Assembly (NCBI RefSeq): GCF_001007875.1
Contig: NZ_CP011412.1
Coordinates: 310,001-374,000 of the forward strand
Direction of reading: 5' to 3'
DNA: 64,000 nt
DNA from: Sedimenticola thiotaurini
Lineage (GTDB): Bacteria > Pseudomonadota > Gammaproteobacteria > Chromatiales > Chromatiaceae
Shown: one piece after another, positions 46,108 to 53,771 of the stretch
Position numbering within the stretch: position 1 is the first letter of the stretch
How the letters are laid out: each line of letters begins with the position of its first letter
The notes under the pieces: generated by a model
The model's database searches: none
The model's input: only the letters and a program-made list of their open reading frames with translations
What the model was told of the DNA's origin: nothing
Made by a program: the position numbers and the translations under genes

Positions 46108-46677
46108 ATGCTTGATTTCATCTACCAGACGGGGTGGGGCGCATTCACCTTGATGCTCCTGTTTCAGATCCCGTTTTTAATGGTTTTTCCCTATATCGTA
46201 TATCAAAAATGTTTCGCAGATCCGACGCCAGCCGGCACCGAATCCAGGAAGATGACACGTACAGAGATCGGCTGGATCAGCACGGTGGTTGTGCTCTTTA
46301 TCGTGGTCAACTTTCTCAGCATTACCTACATGCCCATGTCCCGGACCGCCACGGCGGAAAAAGCAGCACCGGTTATCCAGAACGTGGATGTGACCGCCCG
46401 CTCCTGGAGTTATGAAATCTCCGATCGGGAGTTTGAAGTGGGGCAACCGGTGCGCTTTTCGGCCAAGAGCGCCGACACGATGCACGGCTTCACGGTCTAC
46501 CATCCGAACGGAAAAATACTCTTCAGCATGATGCTGATCCCAGGCCTGGAGAAGCCTGCCTCGCTTGTCTACACCTTCACTGAACCGGGTAAGTACAAAG
46601 TGCGCTGTCTGGAGTATTGCGGCATCGCCCATCACGGTATGCAGGATGAACTGACAGTGGTGAAAAAAGACGCTTAG
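46108..46677 (+). CDS. Subunit II with CuA site of a haem-copper oxidoreductase (NO reductase candidate)
   Basis: This is a 189-residue protein with two TM helices (about 12-33 and 55-75) and a periplasmic cupredoxin domain. The CuA ligands are complete: H126 in HGFTV, then C167-LEY-C171-GIA-H175-HG-M178. It takes electrons from a soluble cytochrome or cupredoxin. The frame opens at TTG 46090, but GAGG is placed for ATG 46108. The next gene, 31 bases on, is the catalytic subunit. The short size and closely spaced CuA motif look like B-family (ba3) or CuA-type NO reductase subunits rather than aa3 CoxB. Confidence 0.88.
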   Translation: MLDFIYQTGWGAFTLMLLFQIPFLMVFPYIVYQKCFADPTPAGTESRKMTRTEIGWISTVVVLFIVVNFLSITYMPMSRTATAEKAAPVIQNVDVTARSWSYEISDREFEVGQPVRFSAKSADTMHGFTVYHPNGKILFSMMLIPGLEKPASLVYTFTEPGKYKVRCLEYCGIAHHGMQDELTVVKKDA

Positions 46678-46708
46678 GCTCGGCGCAAGATGATAAGAGG
46701 AATTTGAC

Positions 46709-48211
46709 ATGTTAACAGCAACAATAAGACGCACTCCCGTATTGGGACGCATGTTTGATGTGGATGAGAGTACAGGGCTCTCTGATATCAACACCTGGCC
46801 CGCCATGATGATCATGACATCACTGGTCTGGCTGATCGTAGCCATCCTGCTGGGTCTCCTGATGCCGGTGATTCAATTCGGCGGGTTGGATACCAACCTG
46901 TTCTACACGGCGATTACACTGCACGGTGCTGCATTAGCGTTCCCTTTCCTGTTCCAGTTCATGATGGGGATCAGTCTGCATCGCTCCGGTGGCTGCATGG
47001 GTAAATCGGCTTCCGGCAAGCTGACAACCGCGATCTATATCTGCATGAATGGCGGGGCGCTGCTGCTCACCTTGGCCGTGCTGGGTGGCTTGAAGATCTC
47101 CTACACCATCATGTATCCGCTACCCCTGGTGGGCGCTCAGATGGGTCAGTGGAGCATGGGGATGGTGGTGCTCGGCTTTACCGGTATCGCCATGGTACTG
47201 ACCTCAATGATCTTCCTGTATCCGATCCAGATTATCCGTATGTCGTTTTTCGGTGAACAGCGGGAAGAGCTGCTCCTGTCGGCCCGTACCCTGAAGGATC
47301 CGGGCATGCTCGGCATGGTGATGTCCATCATGATCCTGCTGGTTACCGGGACTCCGTTGATGGTGGTTATCTATTCGATCCTGCTGGGGCTCTATGGTTT
47401 TGTATCCCTGGAAGCGATCAGTTGGGCGACCGAGCCGGTGGTGTTCCAGTACGTGTTCTACATCTTCGCCCATAACCTGATGGAAGCCATGGCGATCATG
47501 GTTATCAGTGCCGTCTATGCAACCTTGCCACTCTATCTGGCGGATGGCACACGCAAGCTGTACAGTGACAAACTGGCAAACTTGGCGCTCTGGATACTGC
47601 TGGTAACCTCGGTTACCTCATTCTTCCATCACTTCTATACCACCAACCCGGGTCTGCCCTCCGCACTGGCCTACCACGGCAACTTTATGAGCTGGGCAAC
47701 CGGTATTGGTGCCGCACTCTCCATCTTTACCATACTGGCAACCATCTGGAAGCACGGCATCAAACCGGAACCCGGCTTGATGGCCATCCTGGCGGGCTTC
47801 GTGGTCTACATCATGGATGGTATCAACGCCATGGTTGCCGGTAATGTGGCGGTCTCCTCCCACATTCACGGCACCATCTGGGTGGGTGGTCATGCCATGT
47901 CGGTACTGATCGCCATGTGCCTGATGTGGATGGGGGTGCTGTACCACCACTATCCGGTTATCACCGGTAAAAAGCTGGATAAAAAACTGGGTAACCGGTT
48001 TGTCACCCTCTACACCATTGGTGCGATCGGACTGCTGCTGTCGTTTGCAGCCGGTGGGGCAATGGGTATGCCGAGGCGTTTCGCAGAGTGGGATGCCGGT
48101 CCCATCGGCTGGACAATCGCGGGTGTCGCTATTCTCGTATTCGGTCTTTTCCTGATGGCCGGATTCTTCACCTATATGCAGAACTTCTTCAAATCGAGAT
48201 CAATCTCCTGA
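46709..48211 (+). CDS. Divergent haem-copper subunit I, candidate nitric oxide reductase
   Basis: This is a 500-residue, roughly 12-helix catalytic subunit. H72 (TLHGAALAF) is the helix-II low-spin ligand, H255 the helix-VI metal ligand, H307-H308 the helix-VII pair, and H395 the likely high-spin haem ligand in helix X. Four residues after H255, where oxygen reductases of the A and B families carry the crosslinked tyrosine, is E259, giving the HxxxE of NO reductases. Two residues after H395, where a second low-spin histidine is expected, is M397. Y310 lies near the histidine pair but not at the cbb3 tyrosine position. The cluster resembles sNOR-type clusters known from ammonia oxidisers, to my memory. 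Confidence 0.82.
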   Translation: MLTATIRRTPVLGRMFDVDESTGLSDINTWPAMMIMTSLVWLIVAILLGLLMPVIQFGGLDTNLFYTAITLHGAALAFPFLFQFMMGISLHRSGGCMGKSASGKLTTAIYICMNGGALLLTLAVLGGLKISYTIMYPLPLVGAQMGQWSMGMVVLGFTGIAMVLTSMIFLYPIQIIRMSFFGEQREELLLSARTLKDPGMLGMVMSIMILLVTGTPLMVVIYSILLGLYGFVSLEAISWATEPVVFQYVFYIFAHNLMEAMAIMVISAVYATLPLYLADGTRKLYSDKLANLALWILLVTSVTSFFHHFYTTNPGLPSALAYHGNFMSWATGIGAALSIFTILATIWKHGIKPEPGLMAILAGFVVYIMDGINAMVAGNVAVSSHIHGTIWVGGHAMSVLIAMCLMWMGVLYHHYPVITGKKLDKKLGNRFVTLYTIGAIGLLLSFAAGGAMGMPRRFAEWDAGPIGWTIAGVAILVFGLFLMAGFFTYMQNFFKSRSIS

Positions 48212-48237
48212 AGTCGTTTCTGATCCCGGTTGTGGGC

Positions 48238-48302
48238 GCGCAACACACTCCCGTGTTGCGCTTGTCGAGCGGGCAGGTCGATTCCTCCTAGAGCCTGCCC
48301 GC
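48238..48302 (+). other. Two tandem hairpins between subunit I and cyoE
   Basis: GCGCAACAC/GTGTTGCGC (48238-48261) and GCGGGCAGG/CCTGCCCGC (48269-48302) are two perfect nine-base stems in a row. Neither has a U-tract. They may attenuate or protect the message between the subunit genes and cyoE. Confidence 0.6.
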
Positions 48303-48371
48303 ATCGACATAATTCACGACCCGTCAAATAACCGGCCGTCAGAGCCGGAAGTGAGGAGCAAGGTGGATGGC

Positions 48372-49229
48372 ATGATCAAGCAACTTATCAACCTGTTCAA
48401 ACTGCGAATAGGTTTCATCATGATGTTAACGGCCCTCGTGGCAATGGCAGCAACGCCGGGGCGAACAGTCTCGCTAACGGAAACACTGGTGCTGGCAATC
48501 ACGGTGTTGGTGGCCGCCGCCAGCGCCGGGGCGTTCAACCAGTACTATGAAGCGGATCTCGACCGGCTGATGCCCCGTACCAGTAACCGACCCTTCGTCA
48601 CCGGTTATTTCACCAAGGGGCCATTCTGGCTGTGGGTTATTAACGGTTTGCTGCTGGTCAGCGTGGCCATTGCCGCAGTAGTACTGAATGGCATGGCGGC
48701 ACTCTACATTTTTCTGGGCGCATTTTTTTATGCGGTGGTTTACACGGTCTGGTTAAAGCGCCGTACCTGGATGAATATTGTCATCGGTGGCGCATCGGGC
48801 AGTTTCGCCGTGCTGGCCGGTGCGGCGGCTGTCGATCCGGTATTGACCCCGGTTCCCATTCAACTAGCCCTGGTGCTGTTTTTCTGGACACCGTCCCATT
48901 TCTGGAGCCTGGCGATCGCCCAGAACCGGGACTATATGTCCGCCGGTGTACCCATGTTACCCGCCGTGGCCGGAAATGGATACGCGGCCAGGGTGGTCCT
49001 TGGAAATACCTTGATCCTGGTGGCTATCTCGATCATGCCTTATTTCTATGGCATGGGATGGATCTACCTTTTGGGCGCGGTGAGTGGTGGCGGCTACTTT
49101 ATCTATCGAAACCTGAAGATGATTCAGGATGCGGGACGCAAACCTGCAATGGCCAGTTTTTTCGCCTCGCTGATTCAACTCTCCCTGTTACTGGCCGGAA
49201 CCCTGATCGACAGGTTGTTGTTGGCGTGA
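48372..49229 (+). CDS. cyoE: Protohaem IX farnesyltransferase (haem O synthase)
   Basis: This is a 285-residue UbiA-superfamily membrane prenyltransferase that attaches farnesyl to haem B, making haem O. The first diphosphate motif is N56-QYYEADLDRLMPRTSNRP, and the conserved FFWTPSHFWSLAIAQNRDY loop is intact. About nine TM helices are visible. ATG 48372 is preferred over GTG 48351. Its place after the divergent haem-copper subunit implies that enzyme carries haem O or a derivative, since cbb3 needs only haem B. No ctaA (haem A synthase) is seen in the window. Confidence 0.92.
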   Translation: MIKQLINLFKLRIGFIMMLTALVAMAATPGRTVSLTETLVLAITVLVAAASAGAFNQYYEADLDRLMPRTSNRPFVTGYFTKGPFWLWVINGLLLVSVAIAAVVLNGMAALYIFLGAFFYAVVYTVWLKRRTWMNIVIGGASGSFAVLAGAAAVDPVLTPVPIQLALVLFFWTPSHFWSLAIAQNRDYMSAGVPMLPAVAGNGYAARVVLGNTLILVAISIMPYFYGMGWIYLLGAVSGGGYFIYRNLKMIQDAGRKPAMASFFASLIQLSLLLAGTLIDRLLLA

Positions 49230-49276
49230 TGCGGAAATCCCATAGTTGTCTTGACCGGCAGCAACAAGGAGTGGTC

Positions 49277-51685
49277 ATGCATTGCAAACTGTGTGGTTTG
49301 CCGACTCCCAATCCCCCCGTGCAGCAGGATGGCTACGACTTCTGCTGCTTCGGGTGCAGCGCGGTCTACAGTCACTTTGGCGAGGCGGTCTTTAACGCCT
49401 ACCGGTCCGACAGAGCGCAGAAGAGCGATCCCCAGCCCAAGGGTAAGGAAGCCTTTCTGAGAATCGAGGGGATGCACTGTGCGTCCTGCGAATTGATGCT
49501 GAAGAAGCTGGGAGAACGGGTCAGGGGGGTGATGGATGTCACTGCCTGCTATGCCACCTCCACCGCCAAGGTGATCTACGATGCCGATCTGATTCAGGAG
49601 TCAGAGCTGCCAGGGGCGTTGAGCCATGCGGGTTATCAGGTAGGCCTGCGCTCGGAAGCGGCTGCCGAGCGGGAGGACAACCGCTCGTTGTTGAGACTGC
49701 TCACCGGTGTCAGCCTGGCCGCTATGGTGATGATGCTGTATCTGGCCTTTTTCTATCCCAGCAATCTGGGCCTGGTGCCGCCGGAGGATCTGGAGTCCAT
49801 GAGTTGGCTGGCGTTCTATGCCGCGCCCCGGGTGATGTTTATCCTGACGACAGTACTGATCTTCTATGTCGGTTTTCCCATACTGCGGGGCGCATGGATC
49901 GGTATCCGGGCAGCCGCCCTCAATATGGACAACCTGCTGGCTATCGCTATTCTGGCGGCCTATGGATACAGCATCTACCAGATGCTGATCGGTTCGCATG
50001 ATCTCTATTTTGATGTGGCGGCAGTGATCGTCACGGTGGTTACGGCCGGGCGCTACTTTGAACAGAATGCCAAATTAAACGCAACGGCGGAGCTGTCACG
50101 GATAATCTCTGCCTGGAATCCGCACATAAAGGTACTGGAGGGTGAGCAGGTTGTTGAAAGGAGCTTGGCCACACTGCGTCCGGGTGACCGGTTTTTGGTA
50201 TCGCAGGGGGAGTTCATACCGGTTAACGGCACCATCCATAGTGGGGTAGGGGCACTGGATGAATCGCTCATGACCGGCGAGCCCCATCCGGTCACACGGA
50301 ACATTGGCGAGCCGGTATTGGGGGGTACCCGGTTGGTTGAGGGTGAACTGACCGTGATGGTGGGCGAGTCGGTGGAGAGCCAGATGGAGGCGCTCAGTCG
50401 CATCCTCTGGCGGGTGCAAAGTACTTCCGGTGGCTTGCTGGGCCTGGCGGATAAATTCGCCAGGGTATTTGTGCCGCTGGTGCTGTTTCTGGCCACCGCG
50501 ATCACAACCGGTCTGTGGTTACAAGGTGCTGATACTGGAACGGCCTTGTTGGCCGGACTGGCCACGCTGATTGTCTCCTGTCCCTGTACCTTCGGCCTGG
50601 CGGTACCCCTGACCACCGCCGTCGCCGTCAGCACCGCACTGAGACACGGCATTATCATCGGGCGGCCGTCGGTGTACGAAAAGATAGCGGCTATAAAGTC
50701 GGTCGCACTGGATAAGACGGGTACCCTCTCCACCGGCAAAATGGAGGTCAGCGCAGTCTACGGCCCGGCGGAGGCCGCATGGTATGCCGCCGCGGTCGAG
50801 CGTTTTTCACAACACCCGGTGGCCGCCGCGATCAGCAGACTGGATGACCGTTACGGGGCGTCAGACCCGACCATACACCCGGGCAAGGGTGCCGAGGCAA
50901 TGGTGGAAGGCAAGCGGGTGGCGGTGGGCAGCCGGGCGCTCTTTATGTTGTTGGGATGGAGCATACCGGATCAGCTTCAGGCGCAGCTCCGTTCGGTTTC
51001 TGCCGCTGGCGTGGTCTCTTACGTGGGCTGGGAGGGACAGGCGGTTGGTGCGATTGTCACGAACGATCAGCCGCGTCCCCAGTGGCGCCCCTTTGTGGCC
51101 AGATTACGTCGCCACTATGAAGTGGTGATGCTGACCGGGGCTGAACACACCGACGGTTATGAGTCCGGGGTCGACACCTGTCATGCCGGCATTCCCGCTG
51201 AATCCAAGGCGGCCATTGTCGGTCAACTCCGGGACAAAGGCGGTGTGATCATGATCGGCGATGGCAGTAATGATGGACCGGCTTTGGCAGCGGCGGATCT
51301 GGGTATTGCCTTTGGTGTGCCAACCTCGCTGGCCGCGGAAGCGGCAGACCTGATTATTCCGGGTGATCGGCTGGACCGGGTCAGTATCGCTCTGGACCTG
51401 TTGTACAGTGTGCGGCGGCGGGTTCGACAGAATATCGGTTGGGCGCTGCTGTATAACGCCATCGCCATACCTCTGGCCCTGTCCGGATTGCTGAACCCGC
51501 TGTTTGCCGCATTGGCCATGGCATCAAGCAGCTTTCTGGTGGTCTGGAATTCATCGCGCAGCCTGGAAAGAGCGGGCTGGGCGCTTGCCACGGACGCAGC
51601 AGAGCAGGACAGGTTACACAAGATTGAGGACTGGTCCCGGCTGGGCGATAAGTTACCGCTGGAAACCGTGAATCACCGCGTGTAG
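49277..51685 (+). CDS. Second copper P1B-type ATPase
   Basis: This is an 802-residue copper pump. It has an N-terminal cysteine module (CKLCGLPTPNPP and DFCCFGCSAVY) like that of CcoI, an HMA domain (GMHCASC), TM helices, CPC motif SCPCTFGLAV, phosphorylation site DKTGTLS, a QHP in place of SEHP, and GDGSNDGPAL in place of GDGxNDAPAL. The frame is open far upstream into cyoE, but AAGGAG before ATG 49277 fixes the start. Two copper ATPases of FixI type in one window suggest one for cbb3 and one for the CuA/CuB enzyme upstream. Confidence 0.92.
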   Translation: MHCKLCGLPTPNPPVQQDGYDFCCFGCSAVYSHFGEAVFNAYRSDRAQKSDPQPKGKEAFLRIEGMHCASCELMLKKLGERVRGVMDVTACYATSTAKVIYDADLIQESELPGALSHAGYQVGLRSEAAAEREDNRSLLRLLTGVSLAAMVMMLYLAFFYPSNLGLVPPEDLESMSWLAFYAAPRVMFILTTVLIFYVGFPILRGAWIGIRAAALNMDNLLAIAILAAYGYSIYQMLIGSHDLYFDVAAVIVTVVTAGRYFEQNAKLNATAELSRIISAWNPHIKVLEGEQVVERSLATLRPGDRFLVSQGEFIPVNGTIHSGVGALDESLMTGEPHPVTRNIGEPVLGGTRLVEGELTVMVGESVESQMEALSRILWRVQSTSGGLLGLADKFARVFVPLVLFLATAITTGLWLQGADTGTALLAGLATLIVSCPCTFGLAVPLTTAVAVSTALRHGIIIGRPSVYEKIAAIKSVALDKTGTLSTGKMEVSAVYGPAEAAWYAAAVERFSQHPVAAAISRLDDRYGASDPTIHPGKGAEAMVEGKRVAVGSRALFMLLGWSIPDQLQAQLRSVSAAGVVSYVGWEGQAVGAIVTNDQPRPQWRPFVARLRRHYEVVMLTGAEHTDGYESGVDTCHAGIPAESKAAIVGQLRDKGGVIMIGDGSNDGPALAAADLGIAFGVPTSLAAEAADLIIPGDRLDRVSIALDLLYSVRRRVRQNIGWALLYNAIAIPLALSGLLNPLFAALAMASSSFLVVWNSSRSLERAGWALATDAAEQDRLHKIEDWSRLGDKLPLETVNHRV

Positions 51686-51755
51686 CCGAAGCCGGTTAAT
51701 CGGTAGGTTTCATCGCCTGGCATGCGATCGGATCGGGTGACAGACAACTGACGGC

Positions 51756-52253
51756 TCAGATGAGCCGTTGCCTGAAGTACTCCTTGAGCCAGTAGCTGTA
51801 ACAGCTGGCGGATTCAATATGTTCGCGTATGGAATCCAACCGGAACCAGCCCCAATCATCCGCTTCGTCCGGGTTGGGGTAGGCTGGGCCGGTATAGTTA
51901 CCGAAAAAGAGATGAACGATTTCGTTCTCGGTCATCTCTTTCCCCACGTCGGCCTGGTAATGGGTGACGGCTTTCCAGGTGAGATCACACTGGATGCCCA
52001 TCTCTTCATTCAACCTTCGGTGAGCGGCGGACGGGAGATTTTCATCCGGCCTTGGATGACCGCAGGCGGCATTTGCCCACAAACCGGCCGAGTGATACTT
52101 GTGACCACTTCTGCGTTGCAGCAGTATGTTGGGACCGTCCATCAGGATTACCGAGAAAGCCCGGTGCCGCAAGCCCTGGCGATGTGACTCGATTTTTTCT
52201 CTAATACCGATCTGCCGGTCCTGGTCATCTACCAGTACAACATACTCATCCAC
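51756..52253 (-). CDS. idi: Isopentenyl-diphosphate delta-isomerase (type I)
   Basis: This is a NUDIX-fold enzyme that interconverts IPP and DMAPP. The catalytic cysteine is in NAACGHPRP and the catalytic glutamate in MTENEIVHLFFG, and a metal-binding histidine is found in LRHRAFSV. A longer frame begins at GTG 52292, but GACAGGAG is placed for GTG 52253, matching the length of known enzymes (about 165 aa). It is the last of two or three minus-strand genes. DMAPP feeds farnesyl diphosphate, the substrate of the nearby CyoE, although a regulatory link is only inferred. Confidence 0.9.
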   Translation of the reverse strand: MDEYVVLVDDQDRQIGIREKIESHRQGLRHRAFSVILMDGPNILLQRRSGHKYHSAGLWANAACGHPRPDENLPSAAHRRLNEEMGIQCDLTWKAVTHYQADVGKEMTENEIVHLFFGNYTGPAYPNPDEADDWGWFRLDSIREHIESASCYSYWLKEYFRQRLI

Positions 52254-52298
52254 GTGAAACTCCTGTCCAATCCAGTTTCCTGTCTGCTTCACGCTTAT

Positions 52299-52622
52299 TC
52301 AGAAGCCCAATAAGCGCTTGAAAAAACCAATCAATCCACCACTGGGCGGCGTCGTTGCGGCTGGCACGGATGCTGCGGGTGCTGCTTGAACTGCGGGCCG
52401 GGCAGTAGCTGCCGCTGGCTTTGGTTCGACTGTGGCTTTGGCAGTTGTCTGGGCCCGGTAGCTGGCCGGTTCCGAAGCGCTCAGGCTGTCGATCAACTGC
52501 CGGTAGTGCCGTAACAGCACGGAGTCTGTCGGTGGGTGGCCGACTCCCGGGCTTCCCATCATCTGTTCTGCCGCCATGGCGTGTCTTCTGAGAACGCTAT
52601 CTTCCGGGTAGGTTGCGGACAT
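52299..52622 (-). CDS. Small Pro/Ala-rich protein with amphipathic C-terminus
   Basis: This 107-residue protein starts with a helical domain (about 1-50; VLRRHAMAAEQMMG and DSVLLRHYRQLIDSL), continues with a Pro/Ala/Thr linker of about 40 residues, and ends in GGLIGFFKRLLGF, a strongly amphipathic helix suited to bind a membrane. GGAGGT precedes ATG 52622. It lies between folE2 and idi on the same strand. I do not recognise a family. The plan resembles small scaffolding or membrane-tethering proteins. Confidence 0.6.
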   Translation of the reverse strand: MSATYPEDSVLRRHAMAAEQMMGSPGVGHPPTDSVLLRHYRQLIDSLSASEPASYRAQTTAKATVEPKPAAATARPAVQAAPAASVPAATTPPSGGLIGFFKRLLGF

Positions 52623-52688
52623 TCAATACCTCCGATTCTTGTTGGTTTTAAAGTTAATATGATCCGTATGATTGATTTTGGTGGCTGT

Positions 52689-53501
52689 CTAAAAAGTTGA
52701 TGTCGGGAGTGACTTGTCCCGGGTGATCAATGCATAGGCGGAATGGTTATGGATCGACTCAAAGTTCTCTGACTCCACGCTATAAGCGGTAATGCGCTCT
52801 TCAGCATTCAGCCGGCTGGCAATGTCCCGCACAATATCCTCCACAAACTTGGGATTGTCGTAGGCTTTTTCCGTCACGTACTTCTCATCCGGGCGTTTCA
52901 GCACCGAGTAGAGATCGCAGGAGGCCTGTCCCTCGATCAGGTCGATCAGCTCCTCGATCCAGATGAATCCGTCGATGCGTGCGGTGACCGTAATCATGGA
53001 ACGCTGATTGTGCGCGCCGTATTCGGAAATCCCCTTGGAGCAGGGACAGAGACTGGTGGCGGGTACCGCGACCTTGATACTCACCGCCAGTTCCTCTTCA
53101 TTTAACTCGCCCAGGAAGCTGATGTCATAATCCATCAGGCTTTTTACCCCGGATACCGGGGCGGATTTTTCGATAAAGTAAGGGAAATGCATCTCCACAT
53201 GACTGCTTTCCGCCTCCAGCCGCTCGCTGATCTTGAACAGCATTTCATGGAACGAGCGCACCGTGATCTCCTTTTCCTGCTCGTTGAGGATCTCAACAAA
53301 GCGTGACATGTGCGTGCCTTTAAAGTGCTGTGGCAGACTGACATAGAGACTGAAATCGGCAATGGTGCGCTGCTCGCCACCACTGCGGTCTTTGACCAGT
53401 GCCGGATGACGAATCCCCTTGATGCCTACCTTGTTGATGGGGATCTGCCGTTCATCGGCGCTGCTTTGAATGTCTTCAAGGACGGGAGCAAGGTTACTCA
53501 T
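52689..53501 (-). CDS. folE2: GTP cyclohydrolase FolE2 (type IB)
   Basis: This is a 270-residue GTP cyclohydrolase I of the FolE2 family, first step of folate and queuosine-type pathways. The core block [21 protein letters not shown] contains the metal-binding cysteine and the family signature. FolE2 does not depend on zinc as FolE does, and in several bacteria it is induced in zinc starvation by Zur. I could not see a clear Zur box upstream. ATG 53501 has GGAGA before it. It may start the folE2-107aa-idi transcript. Confidence 0.92.
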   Translation of the reverse strand: MSNLAPVLEDIQSSADERQIPINKVGIKGIRHPALVKDRSGGEQRTIADFSLYVSLPQHFKGTHMSRFVEILNEQEKEITVRSFHEMLFKISERLEAESSHVEMHFPYFIEKSAPVSGVKSLMDYDISFLGELNEEELAVSIKVAVPATSLCPCSKGISEYGAHNQRSMITVTARIDGFIWIEELIDLIEGQASCDLYSVLKRPDEKYVTEKAYDNPKFVEDIVRDIASRLNAEERITAYSVESENFESIHNHSAYALITRDKSLPTSTF

Positions 53502-53771
53502 TAAATTTCTCCAATTACTACACAGATTTGCAGTAGTGTCGCCCTGACAACAGGCAGGGCTGAACTGCTTGATTTCAAAGAAGGCTCCAGCAGAGAGGCT
53601 ACTGAACCCAGTAACAGTTGACTGCCTGGCATGCTGTGGGCAGTCGTACTTAAAAAGGATGAGTCGTACCTGGTGCCGACCGGTAACAGCAGGTGTTTAT
53701 TTCCTGCGCTGCAGTTTCAACAGGCGCTGTTATGCCGGGACTGTTATTAATCCTCCATAACGCCTTCCGGT

